Below the pieces are notes generated by a model. It saw nothing but the letters and a program-made list of their open reading frames with translations, was not told where the DNA came from and ran no database searches. This document shows, in pieces, positions 16,995 through 26,134 of a DNA stretch of 64,000 nucleotides. The stretch spans positions 1 to 64,000 of the forward strand of contig QCNO01000004.1 in the NCBI GenBank assembly GCA_003213165.1, read 5' to 3'. Source of the stretch: OCS155 cluster bacterium AG-426-D23 (lineage in GTDB: Bacteria; Actinomycetota; Acidimicrobiia; Actinomarinales; Actinomarinaceae). The translations under genes were made by a program, and so were the position numbers. Numbering within the stretch: position 1 is the first letter of the stretch; each line of letters opens with the position of its first letter.

Positions 16995-17440
16995 TCCGGC
17001 AATGGTCTTACCATGCAGTCGACAACTGTAGTACCAGGTGAACTTTTTTCAATACAAATGTCAAAATATGAAGTTATCATTTTGTAAGTTGTTGGGACAA
17101 ATATTCCGATAAAAATCATTAATGCGACCACATTGAGAGATTTTTGATAATCTGAACCCTTTTTCCATAAATCTACAGTAATTATTCTAAGCCCATTTAT
17201 TGCATGGGCCAAAACAGCAGCCATTAATCCTACCTCGCCAAGTCTAAAATAAAAGTTTTTGTAAATCGCTTCAGCACCTTCATATATTTCAGGACCTGCA
17301 AGGATTAATGCAGTAGAAATAATGTGTAAGAGTAAATAACCAAAAAGAGCAACACCAGTTACTCTATGAAATAGGTATAGCCACATACTTGTTCTGCCTT
17401 TATAAATAGAACCAGTAGAAACAATTTCTTGATAAGCCAT
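16982..17440 (-). CDS. sdhC: Succinate dehydrogenase cytochrome b subunit C
   Basis: First gene of the sdh operon. The 152-residue protein has the SdhC signature GRTSMWLYLFHRVTGVALFGYLLLHI, where the HR pair and the later histidine sit at the heme and quinone sites, and LAHAINGLRII in the second helix. Three membrane segments are predicted by eye. It starts 116 bases from the divergent whiB gene, so this gap carries both promoters. Confidence 0.9.
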   Translation of the reverse strand: MAYQEIVSTGSIYKGRTSMWLYLFHRVTGVALFGYLLLHIISTALILAGPEIYEGAEAIYKNFYFRLGEVGLMAAVLAHAINGLRIITVDLWKKGSDYQKSLNVVALMIFIGIFVPTTYKMITSYFDICIEKSSPGTTVVDCMVRPLPDWKS

Positions 17441-17495
17441 ATTTAATTATCCTACATTCGAAAAATAACTATAAATTAATTAGACAATTCACCTC

Positions 17496-17524
17496 TTGAC
17501 ATTTTTCTGTATCAGTAATAAATT
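17496..17524 (+). promoter_or_regulatory. Likely promoter of whiB
   Basis: A consensus TTGACA (17496-17501) and TAAATT (17519-17524) are separated by 17 bases. The -10 element is part of an inverted repeat (17519-17540). An AAGGAG ribosome site follows at 17545-17550, six bases before the GTG start. Confidence 0.6.
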
Positions 17525-17540
17525 ACACTTATGTAATTTA
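17519..17540. promoter_or_regulatory. Inverted repeat at the whiB transcription start
   Basis: TAAATTAC (17519-17526) and GTAATTTA (17533-17540) form a perfect 8-bp inverted repeat with a six-base spacer. It covers the -10 element and the expected start of transcription of whiB. The position suits an operator, possibly autoregulatory. There is no T-run to suggest a terminator. Confidence 0.45.
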
Positions 17541-17556
17541 CTATAAGGAGTACGGG

Positions 17557-17838
17557 GTGGATCAATCAATAGTAGAAGATTTAATCGGCGGAATGCCATC
17601 ATGGACAGAGGAAGCAAATTGTAAAGGAGCAGATGCTGATTTATTTTTTCCTGAGAGAGGAGCTTCTACTAGAAAAGCAAAAGCAATTTGTAGGGCATGT
17701 ACAGTACAAGATGAATGCTTAGAGTATGCAGTTGAAAACTCCGAAAAATTTGGAATTTGGGGCGGCCTATCAGAACGTGAACGTAGAAGAGTAAAAAGAC
17801 AGCGTGCAGCTGAATTTGATATCAGAGACGTAGGCTAA
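17557..17838 (+). CDS. WhiB-family iron-sulfur transcription factor
   Basis: The 93-residue protein is a complete Wbl protein, a family restricted to actinobacteria and their phages. Cluster ligands are C22, C45, C48 and C54 (the CRACTVQDEC arrangement), followed by GIWGGLSERERR (66-77) and a basic tail (RRVKRQR). Wbl proteins bind a [4Fe-4S] cluster and usually act with the principal sigma factor. The GTG start has an AAGGAG site six bases upstream. The motif pattern resembles WhiB1/WhiB2-type proteins, but the subgroup cannot be fixed by eye. Confidence 0.95.
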   Translation: MDQSIVEDLIGGMPSWTEEANCKGADADLFFPERGASTRKAKAICRACTVQDECLEYAVENSEKFGIWGGLSERERRRVKRQRAAEFDIRDVG

Positions 17839-18290
17839 ATACTAAAACTTTCAGCATACTCGCTGAAATCTCTTTCAACTCCTATTTCGTCGCTTTTGAT
17901 TATTTCGGTAATTGTGTTCTTCTCGTCAGTAATGAATGTGTATCTCAAAGAAATGCCAGCTACATCGTGAAAACAACCAAATTTTTTTGCTACTTCTCCA
18001 TGAGGCCAAAAGTCTGACAAAATTGGAAATTCAATGTTGTGATGATTTGCCCAAGACCTGTTAGTGGGACTTGCACCAACTGTTATAAGTATTGTACTTG
18101 TATCTTCTTTTAAAAAAGACTCTTGATAATCTCGCAACTCACAAATCTCTTTATCACAAACACTACTGTATGGAAACGGCATAAAAACAAACATTGTTTT
18201 TTGACCAAGGAAATCTTTATCACTGAGCTTAGTTTTGTCATAGTTGAATAATTCAAACTCTGGTATTTTATCTCCAATATTTAATGACAT
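17835..18290 (-). CDS. ahpE: AhpE-type peroxiredoxin
   Basis: I place the start at the ATG at 18290 (MSLNIGDKIPEF), which has an AAAGGA site seven bases upstream. A longer frame to 18380 would add 30 unrelated residues overlapping the upstream gene. The resulting 151-residue protein is a thiol peroxidase. The peroxidatic cysteine is C45 in PFPYSSVC, and C50 lies in the same helix. ILSDFWPHGEVAKKFGCF closely matches the AhpE group known from mycobacteria. It reduces hydroperoxides. It follows the DUF2342-like gene on the minus strand and converges on whiB with a four-base overlap. Confidence 0.88.
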   Translation of the reverse strand: MSLNIGDKIPEFELFNYDKTKLSDKDFLGQKTMFVFMPFPYSSVCDKEICELRDYQESFLKEDTSTILITVGASPTNRSWANHHNIEFPILSDFWPHGEVAKKFGCFHDVAGISLRYTFITDEKNTITEIIKSDEIGVERDFSEYAESFSI

Positions 18291-18333
18291 TGTTCTATCC
18301 TTTCTTAATAAATTTATGATAGCTAACTTATAT

Positions 18334-19374
18334 TTAAATTGGCGGCAATGAAGTTCTAGCTGCCCAAGATATTGGATCATTTAATTCATCGGCACTAGGA
18401 ATAAGGTCTTGACTTGAAATTATTTCGTCAAGACTATGCTCATTTTTTGAATCATAAATGAATGTTATAAAAGAATCAGATTTTTCATCGTGTCTTGATA
18501 TTTTTGACTCAAAATTATTTGCAGGCCCCTGGTTTGCAACAAGATCTAGATCCATAATTAGATCTATTACACTTGGATCAATAAAGTCAATTAAATTTTT
18601 TGCTTGGTATTTAATAACAGACCTATAAAAACTCAGAGGTGCAAAAATAACATCTAACATTGAGTCAACATCAAAGTCATTCAGTTCAGGTATATTTCTC
18701 ATCAGATCTTCAGGATTAGAAAAATTTCTTGGATCAAAGTTTGGTTCAATATTTTTTATATTTTCTAGAAGTTCTTTGTTACTTTTATTTAACTGTTCTA
18801 TTAAATAATTAAATGGCGCAGTGTGTTCTCCTAATGTAAGTGCAATGTATTCAAGAAGCATAAGTGCAATGGTTGCTTCCTTTTCATCTATCGAAAACTG
18901 ACTTATTCTTAAATCAAAATTATTTTTATTTATTGCGAGTGAGCTATTTCTTGGAAGAATAATACCAAAATGGCTAAGCCCCCAAGTGTTCTTGCTTAAA
19001 AATCCTGCAATGTTACCCAACTGCATGCCTAGCAACGATGATTGAGCTCCTCCTATGCCTGCAGGTAATCCTTCAAACATTTGAAGCTCTGAAAAATCAA
19101 AATGCTTTATAGAATTAAGAAACCAAACTCCATATTTTTTTTGGTCCAAAATTGAAATTTCTAAAGGTGCGAATTCGTTTTTTCCCTCTGATTCCTGACT
19201 TAATTCAATAACTCTAAATATCTCCTGATAATTTAAATCTAAATTAGACAATAATCTGTCCTCTTGTGTGTCTTTATTCATATGGTTGTTTATCTGTTCA
19301 GCTAGTTGCCAATTGACATCCCCATCATCATTATTAAATAAGTTGAATAATTGGGAGAAAAGATCGTCAGACAT
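18334..19374 (-). CDS. DUF2342-like protein (zinc-metalloprotease-related family, motif not evident)
   Basis: The 346-residue protein has GMQLGNIAGFLSKNTWGLSHFGIILP in its central part, which is the recognisable core of the actinobacterial DUF2342 family (sometimes called putative hydrolase or zinc-dependent metalloprotease). The family's C-terminal histidine/glutamate metal motif is not visible here: the corresponding region reads MLDVIFAPLSFYRSVIKYQ. It may therefore be an inactive or divergent member. The ATG overlaps the stop of the HtrA gene, so the two are probably cotranscribed. Function unknown. Confidence 0.6.
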   Translation of the reverse strand: MSDDLFSQLFNLFNNDDGDVNWQLAEQINNHMNKDTQEDRLLSNLDLNYQEIFRVIELSQESEGKNEFAPLEISILDQKKYGVWFLNSIKHFDFSELQMFEGLPAGIGGAQSSLLGMQLGNIAGFLSKNTWGLSHFGIILPRNSSLAINKNNFDLRISQFSIDEKEATIALMLLEYIALTLGEHTAPFNYLIEQLNKSNKELLENIKNIEPNFDPRNFSNPEDLMRNIPELNDFDVDSMLDVIFAPLSFYRSVIKYQAKNLIDFIDPSVIDLIMDLDLVANQGPANNFESKISRHDEKSDSFITFIYDSKNEHSLDEIISSQDLIPSADELNDPISWAARTSLPPI

Positions 19375-20582
19375 TAGACATCAGATGGACGCAAGTCTAA
19401 TTCAAAAACAAGTGTGATTTTTTGTGATTCCCTAAGTATTTCTATCTCAACCTGTTGTCCTGCTCTTTTTGTTCTTAAAATTGTTATTAAACCATCGAGT
19501 GTTCTTACTGTTTCACCATTTATTTTTTTTATTACATCTCCTGGTTGTGCTCCAGCTTTTCCAATAGCAAACAATTCTCCTCCAGGTCCATAGAGTTCTT
19601 GAATATATACACCTGAAAATATTCTGGCTCCATCATCTGCAGTATCAAAATGTTGAGCACCCAGAATTCCAAGAAAAGCGTGTAAAATCTTTCCATCCTT
19701 TATCAAATCTTCAGCAATATTTAAAGCGAGGTTTATTGGTACCGCAAAACCTAAGCCTTCTGCGCCAACATCTGCAGTTGCAATCGCTGTTGTAATGCCA
19801 ATTAATTCTCCATTTTTATTAATAAGCGCCCCACCACTAGACCCTCTTGTAATAGGTGCATCAGTTTGTATAAGTCCGAATAGTGTGACTGATGAACCCA
19901 TTAAATCACCTCCAACATCAAGTCTTCTTTCTAAAGCTGAAACTACACCGGTTGTCACTGTAGGTGCAGCACCTAAGGTAAGTGGGTGTCCAATTGCAAC
20001 AGCCAAATCACCTACTAACATTTTGTCGCTATTTCCAATTGATATTGGTATCAAATTTGAAGCTACAATTTTTACTAGTCCGATATCAGTTAATCTATCA
20101 GATCCAATAATGTTTGCTTCATACATTCTTCCATCTTCAAATATAACGCGGACCTCCGTTGAACCATCAATAACATGATGATTAGTCATTATTAACCCAT
20201 CATTAGAAATTACAACACCTGAACCCCCACCTGCTGATGAAAATTGTCCATCATCAGATAAAGTTCCTACCTGAACTTGAACAATAGTCTTTGTTGCTAA
20301 TTCAGCTATTGAGACAATCTCAGTTGAATCTACCCTCGGCATTACAAGCTCTTTTTCTTTTACTGTCTCAGTAATTGTTATCGGCTCTGGTAAAACTATT
20401 TCTTCCTGTTCAAAAACTCCAAATAAAAATAAAAAACCCAAAACAATCCCACTAGACACAAGCGCAGAACCCACGACAACATTTAGGGAGCTTTTTTTTC
20501 GTTCTGTTTTTTCCTCAATTAAGTCAGAAATATATTTTCTTTGTTCGAACAATTCTTGTTGGGAGTAATTTTCTTCTTCCAT
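19374..20582 (-). CDS. HtrA/DegP-like membrane-anchored serine protease with PDZ domain
   Basis: The 402-residue protein has a cytoplasmic N-terminus, one membrane helix (about 34-55) and an extracytoplasmic trypsin-like domain. The catalytic triad is H136 (TNHHV), D166 (LTDIGL) and S249 (RGSSGG). A C-terminal PDZ domain (about 305-395, QPGDVIKKINGETVRTLDGLI) binds substrate C-termini. Such proteases degrade misfolded envelope proteins. The gene is divergent from livF with 132 bases between them, and translationally coupled to the DUF2342-like gene. Confidence 0.93.
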   Translation of the reverse strand: MEEENYSQQELFEQRKYISDLIEEKTERKKSSLNVVVGSALVSSGIVLGFLFLFGVFEQEEIVLPEPITITETVKEKELVMPRVDSTEIVSIAELATKTIVQVQVGTLSDDGQFSSAGGGSGVVISNDGLIMTNHHVIDGSTEVRVIFEDGRMYEANIIGSDRLTDIGLVKIVASNLIPISIGNSDKMLVGDLAVAIGHPLTLGAAPTVTTGVVSALERRLDVGGDLMGSSVTLFGLIQTDAPITRGSSGGALINKNGELIGITTAIATADVGAEGLGFAVPINLALNIAEDLIKDGKILHAFLGILGAQHFDTADDGARIFSGVYIQELYGPGGELFAIGKAGAQPGDVIKKINGETVRTLDGLITILRTKRAGQQVEIEILRESQKITLVFELDLRPSDV

Positions 20583-20714
20583 GTATCTATATTAAATATG
20601 AGTAAATTCTAACCAATATTACAAAGTCTTTTTTTTAAAAGGTTTCAATGTTTGTTGTCTAAAGTTGTGTATAAGTTGAAAAATCATGCTGGTTTCCTTA
20701 AAGTAAAAAGGTAA

Positions 20715-21503
20715 ATGTTATCAATTCAAAATTTAGAAGTTGTATATCAAGATGTGATACTTGTTCTAAGAGGAATCTCTTTTGAAATACCAAAAGGAAA
20801 AATAGTAGCTTTGCTTGGAAGCAATGGTTCTGGAAAAACAACAGTTATAAGGTCTATAACTGGACTATTAGATATCCAAAATGGGGACATAACAAAAGGC
20901 AGCATCACCCTTGACGGTGAAGATATAACCAATTTAAATCCATCAAAAATAGTAGAAAAAGGAATTGCCCAAGTTATGGAGGGCAGAAGAATATTTTCCG
21001 AGTTAACTGTGACTGAGAATCTCCGTTTAGGTGGCCATACTAATAGTGCTAATATTCAAAACAATATTGATAGAGTCCTCGAAATGTTTCCAGCGTTGAA
21101 AGATAGACAAAAAGGTGAAGCAGGATATCTTTCCGGGGGAGAACAGCAAATGTTAGCTATAGGTAGAGCGCTGATGTCTGAACCAGAATATCTATTACTT
21201 GATGAACCAAGTTTGGGGCTAGCTCCTAAACTAGTTGATCAAATTGCGGAGTTAATACAAGAGATTAACAATCAAGGAGTGACTGTACTCCTTGTTGAGC
21301 AAAATGCAAATATGGCATTAAATATTTCAGATCATGGTTACATTATGGAAACAGGAAACATAGTGATGGACAATGATAGCAAAAAACTTCTCAATGATGA
21401 AGATGTCAGAGAGTTCTACCTTGGTCTGAATGCAGAAGGCACAAAAAGAAAATCATTTAAAGAAGTTAAACATTATAAGAGAAAAAAACGGTGGCTATCA
21501 TGA
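20715..21503 (+). CDS. livF: Branched-chain-amino-acid-type ABC transporter ATPase LivF
   Basis: The 262-residue ATPase has Walker A GSNGSGKT (35-42), signature LSGGEQQML, Walker B YLLLDEPSLGL and the H-loop equivalent. GIAQVMEGRRIFSELTVTENL is typical of LivF rather than LivG. A basic C-terminal tail (KRKSFKEVKHYKRKKR) extends beyond the usual LivF end. It is the first gene of an operon livF-livG-acyl-CoA synthetase-livH-livM followed by the binding protein. Substrates of this importer class include branched-chain amino acids, amides and aromatic or short-chain acids. Confidence 0.92.
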   Translation: MLSIQNLEVVYQDVILVLRGISFEIPKGKIVALLGSNGSGKTTVIRSITGLLDIQNGDITKGSITLDGEDITNLNPSKIVEKGIAQVMEGRRIFSELTVTENLRLGGHTNSANIQNNIDRVLEMFPALKDRQKGEAGYLSGGEQQMLAIGRALMSEPEYLLLDEPSLGLAPKLVDQIAELIQEINNQGVTVLLVEQNANMALNISDHGYIMETGNIVMDNDSKKLLNDEDVREFYLGLNAEGTKRKSFKEVKHYKRKKRWLS

Positions 21504-22264
21504 GTCAAACATTAAGCTTTAAAAATGTAACTTTAAAATTTGGTGGTATAACAGCCCTTAACTCAGTAAGTTTTGAAGTTAATCCTGGTGAACTTTATGC
21601 AATAATTGGTCCAAATGGTGCAGGGAAAACATCAATATTTAATTGTATTAGTGGAATTTATAAACCGACAGAAGGCGGTGTTACTTATGGCTCAACTTCA
21701 ATTCAAGAACTAAGACCAGATCAAGTTGCCAACCTTGGTATAGCAAGAACTTTTCAAAATATTGAACTTTTTGAAAACATGACCGTAATTGATAACATTT
21801 TGTTTGGTGCTCACAGGCAATTAGATTACGGTGCAATCTCAAGCCTTTTTTATACAAAAAAAGTAAGAAATTATGAAAAAGAAGCTAGAGAAATTGCGGA
21901 GGATATAATCGATTTCCTTGAAATCGAACAATATAGATATTCTTATATCCTATCTCTTCCGTATGGTGTTCAAAAGAGAGTTGAGCTAGGAAGGGCTTTA
22001 GCAATGAATCCAGATCTAGTACTGCTCGATGAACCAGCTGCAGGTATGAACAGTGAAGAAACCGAAGATATTGCTCGATTCATAATTGACTTACATGAAG
22101 AAAGAAACAAGACAATTATACTTGTAGATCATGATATGAATATGGTTATGGATATTGCACAAAGAGTTATGGTTTTAAATTTTGGAGAAAAATTGGCTGA
22201 GGGAACACCAAAAGAAATTGTTTCTGATGAAAATGTAATTGAGGCATATTTAGGAGGTAAGTGA
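21500..22264 (+). CDS. livG: Branched-chain-amino-acid-type ABC transporter ATPase LivG
   Basis: I choose the ATG at 21500, which overlaps the livF stop as ATGA; a GTG at 21491 would add three residues. The protein has Walker A GPNGAGKT (residues 37-44), LivG-type signature LPYGVQKRVELGRAL, Walker B LVLLDEPAAGM, and the LivG-specific ARTFQNIELFENMTV. It pairs with LivF to energise the LivHM channel. Its stop overlaps the start region of the acyl-CoA synthetase gene, and an AGGAGG site (22252-22257) inside its last codons serves that gene. Confidence 0.92.
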   Translation: MSQTLSFKNVTLKFGGITALNSVSFEVNPGELYAIIGPNGAGKTSIFNCISGIYKPTEGGVTYGSTSIQELRPDQVANLGIARTFQNIELFENMTVIDNILFGAHRQLDYGAISSLFYTKKVRNYEKEAREIAEDIIDFLEIEQYRYSYILSLPYGVQKRVELGRALAMNPDLVLLDEPAAGMNSEETEDIARFIIDLHEERNKTIILVDHDMNMVMDIAQRVMVLNFGEKLAEGTPKEIVSDENVIEAYLGGK

Positions 22265-22266
22265 TT

Positions 22267-24117
22267 ATGGCACTAACGATGAACGACATTTATGAAATTT
22301 TAAAAAATGAAGGTGGAAGAACACCATCTGAAAAAGTTATGGAAGTATCTAAAGATCACCCAGATAAAGTAGCTTTGAGATATAAAGAGTACGGGATTTG
22401 GCAAGAAACTACTTATAAAGATTTTTGGTTGAAGTCAAATTATGTATCAATGGCGTTACGTTTTTTTGGTGTAGAAAGTGGTGAATCAGTAGCAATACAA
22501 TCTGAAAATCGACCAGAGTGGTTTTTTGCAGACATTGGTGCTCAATCTATTGGAGCTGTCAGTGTTGGCCTGTATCCAACTAACCCTGCTGCAGAGGTAG
22601 AGTACCTTCTTTCACACTCTGAAAGCAAAATAATATTTGCAGAAGACCAAGAACAGGTTGATAAAGCATTAGACGTAATTGATTCACTTCCACAGTTAGA
22701 AAAAATAGTTTATTTTGAAAACAAGGGAATGTATAGTTACGACCATCCTAAATTAATGAATTTTGCTGAATTTTTAGATATTGGTAAAAGTGAATATGAG
22801 GCTTTTCCAGAATTTGTTGAAAATGAAATTAAAAAACTTGACGATGATGATGTTGCCATTATGGTTTATACTTCTGGAACTACTGGTCCTCCAAAAGGTT
22901 CGATGATAACACATGGAAATTTACGTTGGGTAGCTACTCAGCTTCCGTATTTCCCAATATCGAATAATTTAAGTGAAGGTGACTCACAATTTTTATCTTA
23001 CTTACCACTTTGTCATGTTTTTGGACGCTTAATTGATTTATTAATCGGTATTCATTTAATGGCAACCATAAATTTTGCCGAATCTATTGATACAGTTCAA
23101 GCAGATCTAGCAGAAATACAACCAACAATTTTTCCAGCTGTACCAAGAATATTGGAAAAGATGCACACTGGCGCAATTGTTAGGATGAAAGATGCTTCGT
23201 TTTTAAAAAGAATATTGTTTAAATTCTCAATGTACTTAGGTGATATTGCTGTAGAAAGAAAACTCAATAAAAACTTTGATGATTTTTTTGCAAAGATACT
23301 TTTATCGATTGGCTATATTTTGTCTTTTAGAACCTTAAGAAAAAAACTAGGTTTGCAAAGAGCAGAATTTGCTGCGTCAGGTGCAGCCCCAATTGCTCCA
23401 GAAGTGCTGAAATTTTTTATGAGTATTGGCGTTCCTCTTTTTGAAGCTTATGGAATGACTGAAAATTGTGCTTATGCAACTAGCAACAGTCCTGAAAATA
23501 TAAAAATAGGCACTGTTGGAATTCCAGCCCACGGTGTTGAATTAAAGCTAGCTGATGATGGAGAAATATTAATAAGAAGTGGTGGTGTGTTTAAAGGCTA
23601 TTTCAAGGATGATCAAGCTACAAGTGAAACAATTGACAAAGATGGATGGCTTCACACAGGGGATGTAGGAATTTATGAAGGTGATTTTGTGAAAATAATT
23701 GATAGAAAAAGGGATATTATTATTACTAGTGGTGGAAAAAATGTCTCACCTTCAGAAATAGAAAATAAAATTAAAGTTTCGCCATTTATTAAAGAAGCAA
23801 TTGTAATCGGTGATAGACGAAAGTTTCTATCTGTTCTCATTGGTATTGAGTTTGATACTGTATCAAATTGGGCTTTAAGAAAAAATATTCCACATACGAC
23901 TTATAGAGACTTGTCGGAAAAACAAGAGGTAAAAGATTTAGTATGGAAAGAAATTTCAAAAGCTAACGAGCTTACATCATCTTTAGAGGTAAGAGAGTTC
24001 CGAATGATTCCAAAAGAACTTGATCACGAAGAGGGGGAACTTACAGCTACGCAAAAAGTAAAAAGAAATGTCTTGATTGATCAATTCAGTGACTTAATAG
24101 AGGAGATGTATTCTTGA
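22267..24117 (+). CDS. Long-chain acyl-CoA synthetase (AMP-forming) within the liv operon
   Basis: I place the start at ATG 22267, nine bases after AGGAGG; a GTG at 22261 is too close to it. The protein of about 616 residues is an ANL-superfamily adenylating enzyme. The AMP-binding loop is YTSGTTGPPKGS. YGMTENCA and GWLHTGDVG are motifs A5 and A7. GGKNVSPSEIE marks the C-terminal domain hinge region. The overall layout matches FadD15-type long-chain acyl-CoA ligases. Its position between livG and livH with overlapping starts and stops means it is coordinately made with the importer, so it may activate an imported carboxylic acid (inference). Confidence 0.9.
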   Translation: MALTMNDIYEILKNEGGRTPSEKVMEVSKDHPDKVALRYKEYGIWQETTYKDFWLKSNYVSMALRFFGVESGESVAIQSENRPEWFFADIGAQSIGAVSVGLYPTNPAAEVEYLLSHSESKIIFAEDQEQVDKALDVIDSLPQLEKIVYFENKGMYSYDHPKLMNFAEFLDIGKSEYEAFPEFVENEIKKLDDDDVAIMVYTSGTTGPPKGSMITHGNLRWVATQLPYFPISNNLSEGDSQFLSYLPLCHVFGRLIDLLIGIHLMATINFAESIDTVQADLAEIQPTIFPAVPRILEKMHTGAIVRMKDASFLKRILFKFSMYLGDIAVERKLNKNFDDFFAKILLSIGYILSFRTLRKKLGLQRAEFAASGAAPIAPEVLKFFMSIGVPLFEAYGMTENCAYATSNSPENIKIGTVGIPAHGVELKLADDGEILIRSGGVFKGYFKDDQATSETIDKDGWLHTGDVGIYEGDFVKIIDRKRDIIITSGGKNVSPSEIENKIKVSPFIKEAIVIGDRRKFLSVLIGIEFDTVSNWALRKNIPHTTYRDLSEKQEVKDLVWKEISKANELTSSLEVREFRMIPKELDHEEGELTATQKVKRNVLIDQFSDLIEEMYS

Positions 24118-25034
24118 CATTATTTTTGCAAGCCACAGTTGAGGGATTGTCTCTGGCAGCTATATATTCATTAGTTGCTTTAGGTTTCGTTTTAATTTAT
24201 AAATCAATGGATGTATTAAGTTTTGCTCAACCAGCTTTAGCAGTGGTAGGAGCCGGACTAATAAGTTCTTTAGCTGTAGATAGGGGTATACCTTTCTGGA
24301 TATCTTTAATTATAGGAATTACATTGACAGGCGTCATAGGACTTATTGTTGAAAGAACTTTTTTGAGACCGATGGTTGGAGAACCAGTATTTTCTGTTGC
24401 TATATTGACAATTGGTATCGATATTTTATTGAGAACTACTTTAGATAATTGGATAGGCCTAAATCCAAGATATTTGGGAGATCCATTTCCAACATTTGGC
24501 AATTTTGGTTCAACACAAATTGGAGGGGTCACAATAAAGTTTTTGGAAATTGCCGGGTTAAGCACTGCTATTTTGATTATCATTTCGTTAAATATTTTCT
24601 TCAGAGTATCAAAATATGGTGTAGCTATGAGAGCCACGTCTTTTGATCAAGAGGCAGCATTGGCACAGGGCATTAACGTAGGCAGAATTTTTGGGCTTGT
24701 TTGGTTTATTGCAGGAATTCTTGCAGCTTTTGCGGGATTTTTCATCACTGGAGGATTCAATACTTTATCACAAACAAGTTTTGTTGTTGCTTTGAGAGCT
24801 TTGCCAGCGGTAGTAATTGGTGGGTTAGATTCAATTCCTGGGGCAGTTGTTGGTTCAATAATCATTGGATTAACACAAGGTTATGTAGCTTATTATCAAT
24901 ATGAATTTGAAATTTTAACAGGAATAACCCTTGGCAATGGCTTCTCTTTAGTAGCACCATATATAATTATGTTTTTAATTTTAGTCTTTAAACCTGATGG
25001 TTTATTCGGCACTAAGGAAGTTGAGAGAGTATGA
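24114..25034 (+). CDS. livH: ABC transporter permease LivH
   Basis: A TTG start overlaps the preceding stop. The 306-residue integral membrane protein has about eight hydrophobic segments. It starts with a TVEGLSLAAIYSLVALGFVLIYKSMDVLSFAQ segment characteristic of LivH and contains VVIGGLDSIPGAVVGSIIIG, the ATPase-contact loop region. It forms half of the channel with LivM. The downstream stop overlaps the livM start by four bases. Confidence 0.93.
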   Translation: MTLFLQATVEGLSLAAIYSLVALGFVLIYKSMDVLSFAQPALAVVGAGLISSLAVDRGIPFWISLIIGITLTGVIGLIVERTFLRPMVGEPVFSVAILTIGIDILLRTTLDNWIGLNPRYLGDPFPTFGNFGSTQIGGVTIKFLEIAGLSTAILIIISLNIFFRVSKYGVAMRATSFDQEAALAQGINVGRIFGLVWFIAGILAAFAGFFITGGFNTLSQTSFVVALRALPAVVIGGLDSIPGAVVGSIIIGLTQGYVAYYQYEFEILTGITLGNGFSLVAPYIIMFLILVFKPDGLFGTKEVERV

Positions 25035-26134
25035 AAAGTAGGCCGAATCTTTATACAAACTATGCCAAAGAAACTGCAATATTTTCAAACAATACTCAAA
25101 AATTTTGGTTTTTCGTTTTACTTTTGCTTTCAATATCTCTTTGTTTTGTAGCAACTGACTATTGGATTTTACTAATATCAAGGTCTCTTGCTTTCTCAAT
25201 AGGCGCATGGGGAATCAATATAGTTTCTGGGTTAGCAGGCCAGATTACGTTAGCCCACGGATCGTTTATTGGTATTGGTGTTTACACTGCAGCTGTATTA
25301 GGAGGAGTCGCTTCAAACAGTGTGTGGGGGCTTGAGCTTGATATGTTGATTTGGCTTCCGGTTGCAGGAATTGTAGCTGCTCTTTTTAGTTTTATTCTGT
25401 CGCCAATTGCAGTTCGACTTAAAGGATTAAATTTGGCTTTGGTCACTCTCGCTTTTTTATTTATATGTTCACATATATTTTCAAATTTTATATCAGTGAC
25501 TGGTGGAGCTGGTATAGGAAGAAAATCAGCAAAGCTTACACTATTGGGTGTAAACCTTGAGGAAGGTTTACTTGTTGGTAATTATTTTCTTCAGAAAAAT
25601 CAAATTCTGTATTTCATATGTTTGTTTTCATGTATCACCATGGGCTTTGGTTTTAAAAACCTAGTTCGCTCAAGAGCAGGACGAGCATATGCGGGAATAC
25701 GTGATGGTGATATTGCTGCTGAAGCTTTAGGTGTAAATCTATTTAGATATAAAGCAAGTGCATTTGCGCTTGCCAGCTTTTATGCTGGAGTTGGGGGTTC
25801 TTTGGCTTCAACAATCTCAGGCGGTATTGAGCCAGGCTTTTTTAACTTATTATTCTCTATCTTGGCTGTTGCAATAATTGTGATTGGAGGAGCAGGAACA
25901 GTTTTAGGTCCACTTTTTGGAGCTTTTTTCTATGTAATGATGCCAGGATTCATTCAATATATTTTAAAAATTACTCATTTAACTGAATCAGCGCTTCCTC
26001 TTAATTTAGGTCAAATAGAAGCTATGCTTTTTGGGCTTTGTATTATCTTATTTTTAATATTCGAGCCAAGAGGTTTATGGGGCATTTGGTTTAGGTTACG
26101 TAATTATTTTAAAGCTTGGCCTTTTTCCTACTAG
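25031..26134 (+). CDS. livM: ABC transporter permease LivM
   Basis: The 367-residue permease contains GAWGINIVSGLAGQITLAHGSFIGIG and GRAYAGIRDGDIAAEALGVNLFRYKASAFALASFYAGVGGSL, both diagnostic of LivM. About nine or ten membrane helices are visible. The N-terminal 30 residues are polar, extending the cytoplasmic end. It is followed after 56 bases by the periplasmic-type binding protein gene. Confidence 0.93.
   Translation: MKSRPNLYTNYAKETAIFSNNTQKFWFFVLLLLSISLCFVATDYWILLISRSLAFSIGAWGINIVSGLAGQITLAHGSFIGIGVYTAAVLGGVASNSVWGLELDMLIWLPVAGIVAALFSFILSPIAVRLKGLNLALVTLAFLFICSHIFSNFISVTGGAGIGRKSAKLTLLGVNLEEGLLVGNYFLQKNQILYFICLFSCITMGFGFKNLVRSRAGRAYAGIRDGDIAAEALGVNLFRYKASAFALASFYAGVGGSLASTISGGIEPGFFNLLFSILAVAIIVIGGAGTVLGPLFGAFFYVMMPGFIQYILKITHLTESALPLNLGQIEAMLFGLCIILFLIFEPRGLWGIWFRLRNYFKAWPFSY

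Noticed and set aside
17835..18380. Longer peroxiredoxin starting at 18380
   Set aside because: The extra 30 residues do not match AhpE and overlap the upstream gene; the internal ATG at 18290 has a good ribosome site and matches the family start.
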